A stretch of DNA of 64,000 nt from Phycisphaerae bacterium (lineage in GTDB: Bacteria; Planctomycetota; Phycisphaerae; UBA1845). Shown piece by piece: positions 26,712 through 35,446 of the stretch. Both the position numbers and the translations under genes were made by a program. Under the pieces are notes generated by a model, which saw only the letters and a program-made list of their open reading frames with translations, made no database searches and had not been told where the DNA came from. How positions within the stretch are numbered: the first letter of the stretch is position 1; every line of letters begins with the position of its first letter. The stretch lies in assembly GCA_029260015.1 (NCBI GenBank), contig JAJDEB010000016.1:81389-145388 (forward strand). The letters are read 5' to 3'.

Positions 26712-28658
26712 ATGGCGGGTTCAGCTCAAGACAAATCAATGACGGCTGCGGACAACTCTGCAAACGGTCCCGGCAAACGTCTTTCCTGGCCGCCGTTACT
26801 GCTGATCGCAGCGTTGTTTGCTTTCGCGTTCATCCCGGCCGCACGCGCGAACGCGCGTTTGTTCTATTCGATCATTGGTGCCGGTGCTGGCTTGTCCCTT
26901 TGGGGGGCGATCCTTCTCGTGCTCAAGCGTCGATCGGCACGAACCTTCAACGTCGAAATCGCTATCGCCAAACCGCATTATGTTCAAGCGGCTGTCCAAC
27001 TCGTCATTCTGTTTTATTGGGGTTGGTATTGGCCGCGTGCCTTTGCCGAATTACCCCTGATTGCCGCACAGCTCGTATTCTTCTACGCCCTCGACGCCTT
27101 GCTCGCATGGTCGCGCGGACGAACGTGGCGACTTGGCTTTGGCCCGCTGCCCATCGTCGTCAGCACCAACCTGCTGCTTTGGTTCAAACACGATTGGTAC
27201 ATCTATCAATTCCTGCTGCTGACCACCGGTGCGCTGGCCAAGCAATTCATCACCTGGAACCGCGAAGGGCAGCGCCGCCACATTTTCAACCCGTCGGCAT
27301 TTGCGCAATCGATGTTCGCCATCGTGCTGATCGCTACCGGCACATCGAACGATCTGACCTGGGGGCGCGAGATCGCCGCGTCGTTCGAAACGCCCTACAT
27401 GCTGCTCGTCATCTTCCTCGGCGGGCTCGTCGTGCAATACCTGTTTCACGTCACCTTAATGACGCTCGCAGCCACCGCGACGCTTCTGCTATTCAACGTC
27501 GTCTACACCGAAGCCACCGGCGTTTATTTCTTCGTCACGGCCAACATCGTCGCGCCGATCTTTCTCGGTTTGCACCTGCTCGTCACCGACCCGGCCACCT
27601 CGCCGCGAACGAACCTCGGCCGAGTGCTGTTTGGTTCGCTGTATGGCCTGGGCTTCTGCCTACTATTCCGACTACTCGACACATACCAAACAGCCGTCTT
27701 CTGGGACAAGCTACTACCCGTCCCCATCCTCAACCTCTGCGTACCGATGATCGATCGCATCTGTCGCGCCGGCATCGTGGGCCGATTAAACCTTAAATGG
27801 GAAACGTGGCTATCCGCGCGTCGCATGAACCTGATGCACATGACAGTGTGGGTGCTGCTTTTCGCTGGCATGTGGAAATCCGGATTCATCCAAGCCCCCC
27901 ATCCCGGCAACACAATTCGGTTCTGGAAGCGGGCATTATCCGAGGGCAAACCCAATGCTGGCCATAGCTTGGTGATGGCCGTCGGCGCACTCGCGAAAGG
28001 CAGCGGGTCAGCCGACGCCTACAACGAACTCGGGTTGATCTGCGTCGATGGCAGCGTCCCTGACGTCAAACGCAACGACGCCAAAGCCCTCAAATATTTC
28101 GACCAAGCCTGCGAACTGGGTAGTATCGACGGCTGCGCCAACGTAGCGATTCAATTCCTGTACCTTCGTCAACGCCTGTCCGACGAAGACGTATCATACG
28201 CATTTGATCAACTGCAAGAATCCTGCGACGCGATGGTCGGCTCACCGTCGTGCTACTTACTGGGCAATGCATACGAAACAGGTCGAGGCCGCCCGGAAGA
28301 TACACAGCACGCGATCGAACTCTACGAACGCAGCGGAACCGACAACCTCTATGCCGTCAAAGGCATCGCCCGCATCACCCTTAGCGAAAACTCCAACTAC
28401 GATCTCGGCGAAGTCGCACCGGTCCTCGAACTGGCGTGTAAACTCGGCGATGCAGAAAGCTGCTGGTACCTCGCGTATATAAACCAAACTGCCAATGGCG
28501 TCCCACAAGACATAGCCCGCGCCCAGCAATTCATCCAGAAAGCCTGTCAACTTGGCTCAAAAAAGGCGTGCAGTGCAGCCGTCCAACCCAAACCTCCACC
28601 CTTCGCCAACCCCGAAATGCAAGTCCCCGGCTGGACGAGTGCGTATCCGGTCGATTAG
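26712..28658 (+). CDS. RnfD/NqrB-like membrane protein fused to cysteine-paired Sel1 repeats
   Basis: 648 residues. Residues 1-400 contain about nine or ten membrane segments and resemble the NQR2/RnfD family: HIFNPSAFAQSMFAIVLI near residue 190 and LLVTDPATSPRTNLGR near residue 291, the region that in NqrB/RnfD carries the FMN-linked Thr. Residues about 430-635 are Sel1-type repeats with paired cysteines seven residues apart (ACELGSIDGC, SCDAMVGSPSC, ACKLGDAESC, ACQLGSKKAC), a spacing known from Helicobacter cysteine-rich Hcp proteins where the pairs form disulfides, implying an extracytoplasmic tail. No other rnf or nqr genes are adjacent. Function unknown; redox role is inference. Confidence 0.7.
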   Translation: MAGSAQDKSMTAADNSANGPGKRLSWPPLLLIAALFAFAFIPAARANARLFYSIIGAGAGLSLWGAILLVLKRRSARTFNVEIAIAKPHYVQAAVQLVILFYWGWYWPRAFAELPLIAAQLVFFYALDALLAWSRGRTWRLGFGPLPIVVSTNLLLWFKHDWYIYQFLLLTTGALAKQFITWNREGQRRHIFNPSAFAQSMFAIVLIATGTSNDLTWGREIAASFETPYMLLVIFLGGLVVQYLFHVTLMTLAATATLLLFNVVYTEATGVYFFVTANIVAPIFLGLHLLVTDPATSPRTNLGRVLFGSLYGLGFCLLFRLLDTYQTAVFWDKLLPVPILNLCVPMIDRICRAGIVGRLNLKWETWLSARRMNLMHMTVWVLLFAGMWKSGFIQAPHPGNTIRFWKRALSEGKPNAGHSLVMAVGALAKGSGSADAYNELGLICVDGSVPDVKRNDAKALKYFDQACELGSIDGCANVAIQFLYLRQRLSDEDVSYAFDQLQESCDAMVGSPSCYLLGNAYETGRGRPEDTQHAIELYERSGTDNLYAVKGIARITLSENSNYDLGEVAPVLELACKLGDAESCWYLAYINQTANGVPQDIARAQQFIQKACQLGSKKACSAAVQPKPPPFANPEMQVPGWTSAYPVD

Positions 28659-28756
28659 GATTCGGGAAGTACAATTTCCGACTGAGACTTCAGTAACAAC
28701 TCTCTTCGGAACCATTTAACAAACTGCGATCACGAAAAACGGACAAAGGAGTTGTC

Positions 28757-29146
28757 ATGCGTATTCGTCAATCGATTCATTTGTTTGCTGCGCTCTCTGC
28801 GTGCTTGATCATCAACATTGGCTGCGACATCGCCGGGCTCGACCAGGACACGATCGAACTGGAACTGTTCAACGATTCGGATGTGCCGATCCACATTCTC
28901 CTCGAAAGTGAGGCTCGAGCGCCAAGCAACCAGATTCAACCCGGCGGTGCCAGAATCGTCACGACGCGTTTCACACAAAATGGAGTACTTTTTGTTGAAG
29001 CCCAAAACAACTTGGGCGAAGATCTTTTTAAGGAATGCCCCTTCGTCGATGAAGAATTCGATTCCGAGAACCCGTTTGCGGGCCAGATCACATATGACGG
29101 CCCGCTTGGTGTAGTCCTACAGTGCGCCGGAAGCGCGTTTAAGTAG
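28757..29146 (+). CDS. Small lipoprotein, function unknown
   Basis: 129 residues, ATG with AAGGAG 5-6 nt upstream. Signal peptide with lipobox: LSACLIINIGC, Cys23 being the likely lipidated residue. The mature part has a beta-rich look (IELELFNDSDVPIHILLES, RIVTTRFTQNGVLFVEAQ) and two more cysteines that could form a disulfide. No family recognised. Followed by a clear terminator, so probably expressed alone. Confidence 0.75.
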   Translation: MRIRQSIHLFAALSACLIINIGCDIAGLDQDTIELELFNDSDVPIHILLESEARAPSNQIQPGGARIVTTRFTQNGVLFVEAQNNLGEDLFKECPFVDEEFDSENPFAGQITYDGPLGVVLQCAGSAFK

Positions 29147-29181
29147 CCGCCCACATTTGCGAAAACTCAAGAATGCACATC

Positions 29182-29231
29182 GCGTCCCGAATCGCCGATT
29201 GCATTGGCGCATTCGGGACGCATTATTTTGT
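29182..29231 (+). terminator. Rho-independent terminator after the lipoprotein gene
   Basis: GCGTCCCGAAT (29182-29192) pairs with ATTCGGGACGC (29211-29221), 11 bp, and is followed by ATTATTTTGTATTT. It lies 36 nt past the lipoprotein stop. Confidence 0.8.
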
Positions 29232-29274
29232 ATTTGAACGGAGCAGAAGTGTGGAAATCCAGATCGCAAGCAAG

Positions 29275-29994
29275 CTAAGAATCCACCGCATTGATACCCA
29301 ATTCTTGTTTCGCATTGACGAGATCAATAATTCCGCGCCGATGCTGCTCTTCAACCGAAAGTCCATTCATACGCCCCCGCCTGAAAAAGTACCAATATGC
29401 GATTTTGAAATACCAAAACGGAATCGAGCGTACATAGTGCACCCGGGACTTGATCATCTCCAATATCCACACGTCGTCAGGTCCGTCAAACGCTAGCGTT
29501 TCGATTCCCAAATATCGCTGGATGCATTCTTCAGTCTCGTGATGTTGCTTCAGGCATTCAAAATAATCGGCTCCTTGATATGTCTGAAAGAATTGGCCGG
29601 GCGGCGAAGGTGACTCGTGCAGACCGCGCTTATCTGAAGTGATTAGCAAAACGCCTTCTGTAAACCGAGTGACAATGTTCGTCGTAGCCCCCCCAAGCGA
29701 ACCAATGATCAAGAGAGCGCGGCAGTCCCCCTCTTCACGTTTGACAATGATGAAGGCAAACTCATGAATCTTGTAAGTTTCACTCACTCTCTCGACGTTA
29801 GTCTTCTTGTCACTTGAAATCTGGGCAGTGTAGTCATTTTCAATCATCTGCTCGATTTCGTCTTCTTCCTCGCGGGTCAATTTGATTCGGCTAACAGTCA
29901 GTAAATTCAACGCAAAGAAACAAGAAAGAATCAGGTAACCCAACGGTATGCACCCCAATACAACGCCGACCATTTCCCATGTTGTAAGTTGCAC
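29275..29994 (-). CDS. Orphan membrane protein, paralogue of the gene at 50590
   Basis: 239 residues; GTG start at 29994 with AGAGG upstream, or ATG at 29973. One N-terminal membrane helix (VGVVLGCIPLGYLILSCFFAL), then a soluble region. The C-terminal block YVRSIPFWYFKIAYWYFFRR...SVEEQHRRGIIDL matches the end of the protein encoded at 50590-51333 (YVRSIRGWYIKAVYWYLIRK...SIEVQHNAGQITL), and the preceding PPGQFFQTYQ region also corresponds to PPGSYTQAFS there. So this is a family present at least twice in this genome. No known domain recognised. Confidence 0.7.
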   Translation of the reverse strand: MQLTTWEMVGVVLGCIPLGYLILSCFFALNLLTVSRIKLTREEEDEIEQMIENDYTAQISSDKKTNVERVSETYKIHEFAFIIVKREEGDCRALLIIGSLGGATTNIVTRFTEGVLLITSDKRGLHESPSPPGQFFQTYQGADYFECLKQHHETEECIQRYLGIETLAFDGPDDVWILEMIKSRVHYVRSIPFWYFKIAYWYFFRRGRMNGLSVEEQHRRGIIDLVNAKQELGINAVDS

Positions 29995-30124
29995 CGTTCG
30001 GATGCCTCTAAGATTGCAGCTGGTTATAGATATCTACTGACCGCATTCGCCACATCGTATACATGATCTACCTCGGATGCGACTGCCACACGACGCGTTC
30101 GACCGTCCACTTGCCGTCGCTTTT

Positions 30125-30147
30125 GTCGGGTCGAGGACCCGACCTAC
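30125..30147 (-). repeat. Family A palindromic repeat, copy 1
   Basis: Hairpin GTCGGGTC-GAG-GACCCGAC followed by CTAC (minus-strand orientation of the GTAG-plus-hairpin consensus). It overlaps the 3' end of the small gene at 30144, whose TAG stop is formed by the CTA of the repeat. Confidence 0.85.
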
Positions 30148-30395
30148 CGCTGATCGATGATAACCTCCCAGCCATCGGGCGAAAGGATATATTCAAACTC
30201 TGCTTGCGACTTTGCTTCGTCCAGGGAAGTGTGGCAAGTGTCTGCGATGCTTTCCTCGTTTTCATTCAGTCGAAAAAGAAAGAACAAATTGCCGTCTTGG
30301 TTTATTTCAAGGAGAGTCGGCTGGGCTGCAAGTTCGCCCCCGACATAGTGCGACGTGGTGTTCTTGCATGCGATGACTCGGATTCGCGCTTTCAA
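30144..30395 (-). CDS. Small orphan protein bracketed by family A repeats
   Basis: 83 residues from a TTG at 30395; no in-frame ATG is available nearby, so the start is uncertain. Soluble, beginning KARIRVIACKNTTSHYVGGELAAQPTLLEIN and ending DGWEVIIDQR. No family recognised. Its stop codon lies in repeat copy 1 and its start is 20 nt from repeat copy 2, so the open frame is almost exactly the DNA between two inverted repeat copies. It could be a genuine small gene or a fortuitous frame. Confidence 0.5.
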   Translation of the reverse strand: MKARIRVIACKNTTSHYVGGELAAQPTLLEINQDGNLFFLFRLNENEESIADTCHTSLDEAKSQAEFEYILSPDGWEVIIDQR

Positions 30396-30415
30396 CGGAA
30401 AAATTTCGTCCTGAA

Positions 30416-30438
30416 GTAGGTCGGGTCATCGACCCGAC
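30416..30438 (+). repeat. Family A palindromic repeat, copy 2
   Basis: GTAG followed by the hairpin GTCGGGTC-ATC-GACCCGAC (sharing the G). Ten nucleotides beyond it is the end of the zinc-ribbon gene at 30448. Opposite orientation to copies 1 and 3 on either side. Confidence 0.85.
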
Positions 30439-30447
30439 AGCTTTTGC

Positions 30448-31200
30448 TCACCCACGCGTCAGATCGAATTTCGCTCCACATTCCGAGCAACGGTTCTCAA
30501 CCGCACCGCGCAAGTCGTATCCACAATGGTCACAATAAATCCCAGCCGCAAGCCGCCGGCGCTCTATCCAGACTCGAACCAGCAGAACCAAAATGCCCAA
30601 GATGCTGGCGATGACGACGAGCGGCGAGTATTTGGCACCGCGCATGACGAGGGTTTCGAAGGGGGAATATCCAAGATCAACGCCGAGCGTTGCATTCTTC
30701 AATCCTTCTACTGGAGAATCGACTCTGCTTGGAGCATCTTCTGCGCGCATACGAGCCACGAGTCGTTCTGCGAATGCCCTTGCGCTGGGCGAATTAGAGT
30801 AGTAGGTTTCGATCATCGGATCGCGTCTCAGCCCGACAACCACCTTCACGCATCCGGCTGGGCGTTCGATCCAATTGTCGCGTTCCGGGTCGTATGCAGG
30901 ACGAGCAGCATCCGTCTCAATCAGGTGAATGTCGGCACCACCTCCCTGATTATAACCATAATCACTACTAAAGCTCGAACATCCAATAATCTTCTCTCCA
31001 GGTTCTGGAAAACCAGGATTCAATTTGTGTTTTTCACCCTTAAGTACAGTTGTTGCGAATAAATGCGCCGCCTCGGTACGGTTCCTCGCTTGATTGGGGA
31101 TGTTCTTGAGGTGGGCTTCATACCGGGGGACAAAAAGGGAAGCGCATACGACACCCAACAAAAGCAACACCTGAGTCTTATGTCGCCCGAGCAGTTTCAT
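30448..31200 (-). CDS. Membrane protein with C-terminal zinc ribbon
   Basis: 250 residues from ATG 31200 (TTG 31230 is an alternative). Two membrane helices, near residues 9-25 and 195-215, bracket an extracytoplasmic domain with two Cys (IIGCSSF, PAGCVKV). The C-terminus is a cytoplasmic four-Cys zinc ribbon CDHCGYDLRG...CSECGAKF, a form common on otherwise unrelated planctomycete membrane proteins. Function unknown. Repeats of family A lie at both ends (copies 2 and 3). Confidence 0.75.
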   Translation of the reverse strand: MKLLGRHKTQVLLLLGVVCASLFVPRYEAHLKNIPNQARNRTEAAHLFATTVLKGEKHKLNPGFPEPGEKIIGCSSFSSDYGYNQGGGADIHLIETDAARPAYDPERDNWIERPAGCVKVVVGLRRDPMIETYYSNSPSARAFAERLVARMRAEDAPSRVDSPVEGLKNATLGVDLGYSPFETLVMRGAKYSPLVVIASILGILVLLVRVWIERRRLAAGIYCDHCGYDLRGAVENRCSECGAKFDLTRG

Positions 31201-31314
31201 AAATGAAATGCTATTCGAAGAGGAACGCAACAGATAGCAGCCCGTTGCATGCGGTTGTGCCTAATCGTCAGACGGGCGACCCGGAGCCTCGACCCGACTA
31301 TTCCCCTAACGGCT

Positions 31315-31337
31315 GGCGGGTCGATGACCCGCCCTAC
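31315..31337 (-). repeat. Family A palindromic repeat, copy 3 (compensated variant)
   Basis: Hairpin GGCGGGTC-GAT-GACCCGCC followed by CTAC. Relative to the other copies the second stem pair has changed from T-A to G-C on both arms, keeping the stem perfect. Lies 22 nt past the end of the NagB/PIG-L gene. Confidence 0.85.
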
Positions 31338-31358
31338 ATTTAATGCCGCGTGATTCGC

Positions 31359-33770
31359 TTACATGGCCTCTGCGACGTTTTTGAGTTCTTCTGAGGCTGC
31401 GTAGAATTCTGGTAGGGCCATGTCGCTCAGGTAGACGATGCCACGGCACGCTCTCATGCCGTGATCCTTGCTGTTGACGAAGAAATCTTCACCCAGCATG
31501 GTTTTGATCTGGTCGAACTGTTTGACCTGAATCTTTCGGGCGAGGCGTGAGAACGGGCCATCCATCTCGTAGCTTGGGAAGGAGGCTGTCTTCTGCGTGT
31601 TGAAGCAACTGTCGAAGCAGTTGTCCATGTCGGTCAGGTGTGTCAGCGATGTGGGCACGAACAGATTCGACTCGGACGGGTGGAACTTGAACCAGACGTT
31701 GCGATAACCCAGCACGCGAATATCGTGCCGGCCCGATTCTTTTTCGTATTCCTTGAGCGCCTGCGAGACGGCTTGCAACACTTTGTAATGCGTATCCGGG
31801 CCGCTGCCTTCGGGGTCGAATGCTACGGTGACGATGTCGGGATGCACTTCGCGCAGCAGGTCGAAGATCGGCGGAACGTCGCGATCGATGCGCGGCGGTT
31901 CGGTGAAGAGGTCGCCCTTATAAAACCCGAGTCGCAAGTGGCGGACAGCTTCCCCGAGGAAACCGTAGTACGCCCACTTCAATTCAGATTCGTATTCACG
32001 AACGCGACCTTTAAGCTGCTGCACGATGGCGATGTCTTTTTTACCGGGGTACTGCGTCGCGAAGTAGTTAAGCAGTTCCGAGCAGCGTTCTTTGATGTTG
32101 TCTGCTCGATCTTCTTCGTACACTTCAAACAAGTTGCGCAGTAAGCGGCGCGAGACGGCTTCTGTTTTCTTGTCTTCGTGATTGCGCGCTGCGCCTTCGT
32201 GATAATATGAAACGTCAATCTTACGGGCCTGCGTGTTGTTCGGGTCGAAATAGCGAGACGCGACTAACTTGGCGAACTCGCCACGTTTCATCCGCCTAAG
32301 CACATCCTCAATGGCGTTGTGCATGTAGCTGTTGGTGACCGCATTGAACCCGGACGTCATGTACGCAAAGTGATGCTCGGTACTGCTGCGCCGGACCAGA
32401 TTCGTTACATAGGGCAGGTAGGCCAGGATGATGTCGTCGTGGTGAGGCGCGGTGTGCAGGAAGCTTTTCTGCTCGATCGGCTGATTGCCCTTAACCAGAT
32501 TGTCGAGAATCTGCTTGCGGGTCTGCTCCTTGAGCTCTTGCGGATTTCGCTTTGTTTTAAGGAGCAACTCTGCGCCGAAGCGGTTGGCTTTAAAGTCGGC
32601 TTCGGTCAGTTGCTCGATGGTCTTGTCATTGTTAAACGACAGGTCCATGACGATCTTGTGAATCTGCCGGTCGGACAACTCGTCGCTGCGTTGCAGGTCA
32701 ATAAACGCCCGATTCGTAAGTCGCTTTGCCGCACCCTTGGTCAGATAGAACCGTGCGTTGGGCAGCACCGAAAGCGCCGAACCTGGAAAACGATTGGTCG
32801 CGTCCGATTCAATGGTACTTGCCACCATTTTCGCCTTGGCCTCGCCAGCCGCAATGATGATCGCGACGGCGTCTTTGTTGTAGGTGATCGTTTGTAATCC
32901 GATGGTGATGACGTGCTTGGACCGCGCGACTTCCATCCCGCCCAGATCGCTGGCCGCCGCCGCCCTGGTTTCGTAGTTGGGCTCAAACAGGCGCGTCGTC
33001 GAGTAGAAGTCCGCCCCGCGCACGTTGAATGCAATGTGCCCGTCCGGGCCAATCCCACCCAGGAAGAAACCGATCCCGCCCATTTCACGGATTTTTCGTT
33101 CGTATTCGGTGCAAAACTGATCGACCTGTTCGAGAACACTCTGCTGCCGTTTTTCGAGAAGCGTCTTGGCTTTGCGAACGCGAAGGGTGAGATCGACCGT
33201 CATTTTCGGAAAAATATCGTTGATGCGCAAACCGCGCGGCAAACCGATCTGGCTTGGATCGATGAGCATGGCCTTGCCCGGATCGAGTCCAAATTCACCG
33301 AGGTAATATTTGTTGACGTAATATCGAAAGCTGTTGTGCTGACGCGTGTCGATCGGATAGAACTCGTCGATCTGCACGAAACGCAAGTCGCCCATGACCG
33401 GTTTTCGATCGGTCGGCAGTCCCATCGACTCCAACTCGGCGCGCACATCCTTGCGGTTCCAGTTGCGCAGGTAATGCATCACATACTTGATGAAGTATTC
33501 GGGCGTCTTACCCGTCGGCAATGCCACCGAACCGGCTGGATTCTGCAAGACCCATTCAAGAAAACGAACGGCGGTCAGTCGACCGAGACGAGGAAAATTA
33601 TCGACGATGACCGTGCCAATGCGTTCCTGTGGACCGTAGCGAAGCTCATAGCCACTTGCCGCTATCGCCGCCTGTTCGACGGGGCTTGACGTTTGCGACT
33701 CGCACGATTTCTTTGCAACAGATTTCGGACGGTCGCTCGCAACAGTCTTTGCCGTCGCCTGACTTGCCAT
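31359..33770 (-). CDS. nagB: Glucosamine-6-phosphate deaminase fused to PIG-L deacetylase domain
   Basis: 803 residues, ATG with AAAGGAATG upstream. Residues about 40-360 are a NagB-type sugar phosphate isomerase/deaminase: VALPTGKTPEYFIK, RFVQIDEFYPID, GGIGPDGHIAFN near 237. Residues about 430-790 are a PIG-L/LmbE-type domain: zinc motif APHHDDIIL near 440 and a later DPEGSGPDTHYK. Such fusions are known in Bacteroidetes and related phyla. Expected to convert glucosamine-6-P to fructose-6-P and ammonia; the second domain could act as an N-acetyl-sugar deacetylase, which is inference. A ROK regulator gene lies directly upstream. Confidence 0.9.
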   Translation of the reverse strand: MASQATAKTVASDRPKSVAKKSCESQTSSPVEQAAIAASGYELRYGPQERIGTVIVDNFPRLGRLTAVRFLEWVLQNPAGSVALPTGKTPEYFIKYVMHYLRNWNRKDVRAELESMGLPTDRKPVMGDLRFVQIDEFYPIDTRQHNSFRYYVNKYYLGEFGLDPGKAMLIDPSQIGLPRGLRINDIFPKMTVDLTLRVRKAKTLLEKRQQSVLEQVDQFCTEYERKIREMGGIGFFLGGIGPDGHIAFNVRGADFYSTTRLFEPNYETRAAAASDLGGMEVARSKHVITIGLQTITYNKDAVAIIIAAGEAKAKMVASTIESDATNRFPGSALSVLPNARFYLTKGAAKRLTNRAFIDLQRSDELSDRQIHKIVMDLSFNNDKTIEQLTEADFKANRFGAELLLKTKRNPQELKEQTRKQILDNLVKGNQPIEQKSFLHTAPHHDDIILAYLPYVTNLVRRSSTEHHFAYMTSGFNAVTNSYMHNAIEDVLRRMKRGEFAKLVASRYFDPNNTQARKIDVSYYHEGAARNHEDKKTEAVSRRLLRNLFEVYEEDRADNIKERCSELLNYFATQYPGKKDIAIVQQLKGRVREYESELKWAYYGFLGEAVRHLRLGFYKGDLFTEPPRIDRDVPPIFDLLREVHPDIVTVAFDPEGSGPDTHYKVLQAVSQALKEYEKESGRHDIRVLGYRNVWFKFHPSESNLFVPTSLTHLTDMDNCFDSCFNTQKTASFPSYEMDGPFSRLARKIQVKQFDQIKTMLGEDFFVNSKDHGMRACRGIVYLSDMALPEFYAASEELKNVAEAM

Positions 33771-33951
33771 AAGACATTCCTTTCAGTGCCAGCCAAGGTG
33801 CACTGCGAACAATTAAGATTCGCACCCTTGGTCAAACACATCGCTTCAATTCGAACAACTTCAACAGTCTATCGACTGTTTGCGGGCCATCTCATGACCC
33901 ACTCCATCTCGACAACCAATGGCGAATCGAAGCGGCGAAACGCTTTTGGCA

Positions 33952-35169
33952 TCAGTCGTGGGCGACCACTCCGCGTGGGTTCGCCCAAAATCGCTGGCAG
34001 ACTTCTGCGGCTCCGCCAACCGCCCGATCCTGCGTGATCACTTCACCCTCGACGACTTTCAGATTCCGAAGATCCCAATCCAGAACCATCGCCCGAAGCT
34101 GCTTGCACACGCCGTCACGCAACGCATGGTTGTCTTCAAACAAATATCCGCCCAGCACCAACACTTCCGGGTCGTAAGCTGCGACCACCATCGCCGCACC
34201 GAGCGCGATGTAATTCATCTTTTTATGCAGCAGAGTCGAGAGCGGTTTTGAGTCGCCCTCTTTGTAATTTGCGAAGCACGCTTGGACGATTTCCTGCGAA
34301 GGCGAATGTTCATCGATGGCTTTTTGAACGCTCTTGGGAATGTCCTTACGGTCGAGAGCTTTGACCGACGCAACGATACCCGGCCCGGATGCCACGGCTT
34401 CGAGGCAGCCCTTGTTCCCACATGGGCACTGACGACCCTCCGGATCGACCACAACGTGCCCCAACTCGCCTGCACGCTGCGTTGCACCCGCCAACGGATG
34501 ACCGAGCTGCACAAACCGTGCGCTGATGCCTTGACCCGCGCGGTAGTACGCCAGACTTGCAGCATCGCGACCGGCGCCCATCAATGACTCAGCCGCCGCA
34601 TTCATCGCAGTGGCTGCCCCTTGAATGAGCACATTGGTTTCATATTTTTCAGTGAGAAGTTTGCCGAGCGGTTCGTTGTGCCACCGCAGTGACGCACAGG
34701 TCACGACGTTACCGTGACGATCAACGGCACCGTTGATGCCCGCCCACAAACCGAGGATGTTCTTTAGGCCAAGATCAATTTGCGAAAGCAACCCGCGCAG
34801 CGCAAGATCGATTTGCTCAAGAAGCATTTCGAGCGTGCGGTCCTCACCAAGAACAACCGTCGCGCGACCCATCGGATGACCGTCAGCCGCAACGAGCGCA
34901 AGATGCAACTCGTCGGCTGCGATGTCGATACCAGCAAAGCAACCGATCGAACGGTTGACTGCGAGGAGAATCGCCGGTCGCCCGCGCCCCTGACCCGATT
35001 GGCCAACTTTTTGAAGCCAGCCGGAAGCCATCAACCGCTGCGTCGCACCATTGACGGTGGACCGCTGCCGTCCAAGATGGTCGGCGAGCTTGTGTTGTGG
35101 TAACGGTCCAAGGCGATGAACCACTTGAAGAACCTGCCAATCCATGGGTCTAATCGTCGCAAAATTCAT
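33952..35169 (-). CDS. ROK-family transcriptional regulator (NagC/Mlc-like)
   Basis: 405 residues from ATG 35169; TTG 35205 is also in frame. N-terminal winged helix (DWQVLQVVHRLGPLPQHKLADHLGRQRSTVNGATQRL, residues about 8-50), then the ROK sugar-kinase fold with GIDIAADELHLALV and AGELGHVVVDPEGRQCPCGNKGCLEAVAS, which contains the ROK zinc motif CxCGxxGCxE. It is upstream of, and on the same strand as, the NagB/PIG-L gene, so it likely controls amino sugar use in response to a sugar phosphate. Confidence 0.9.
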   Translation of the reverse strand: MNFATIRPMDWQVLQVVHRLGPLPQHKLADHLGRQRSTVNGATQRLMASGWLQKVGQSGQGRGRPAILLAVNRSIGCFAGIDIAADELHLALVAADGHPMGRATVVLGEDRTLEMLLEQIDLALRGLLSQIDLGLKNILGLWAGINGAVDRHGNVVTCASLRWHNEPLGKLLTEKYETNVLIQGAATAMNAAAESLMGAGRDAASLAYYRAGQGISARFVQLGHPLAGATQRAGELGHVVVDPEGRQCPCGNKGCLEAVASGPGIVASVKALDRKDIPKSVQKAIDEHSPSQEIVQACFANYKEGDSKPLSTLLHKKMNYIALGAAMVVAAYDPEVLVLGGYLFEDNHALRDGVCKQLRAMVLDWDLRNLKVVEGEVITQDRAVGGAAEVCQRFWANPRGVVAHD

Positions 35170-35252
35170 AAGATCGGAATCCGTATCTATTTCCGATCTC
35201 CACAAAGTCCATCCTAGTAATGTACTAGCGGAGATTCAACGGTAGAGATACA

Positions 35253-35280
35253 ATTAAATTCAGTCAAAGTATTAAATTCA
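35253..35280. promoter_or_regulatory. 10-bp direct repeat upstream of the ROK regulator and cell-wall lipoprotein genes
   Basis: ATTAAATTCA occurs at 35253-35262 and again at 35271-35280, 18 bp apart, in the 277-nt region between two divergent genes. AT-rich and suitably placed for an operator, but no direct support. Confidence 0.3.
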
Positions 35281-35446
35281 CGTTCGCGGTGTTTTGGCTT
35301 GATCGGTGGGTGACGGCTTGGAGAATTGTCTGGGAGCCGTTCATTGGCACCGCCAAAGCCAGAATATATTGTCATTTCGGCCCTAATCAGTATTTGCAGG
35401 CCGTATTCTAGCACAAAATGCACCCGTAGTAGATGGGGAACCGACT

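Noticed and set aside
32913..33689. 258-codon plus-strand frame
   Set aside because: Antisense to the NagB domain, whose catalytic motifs are evident on the minus strand.
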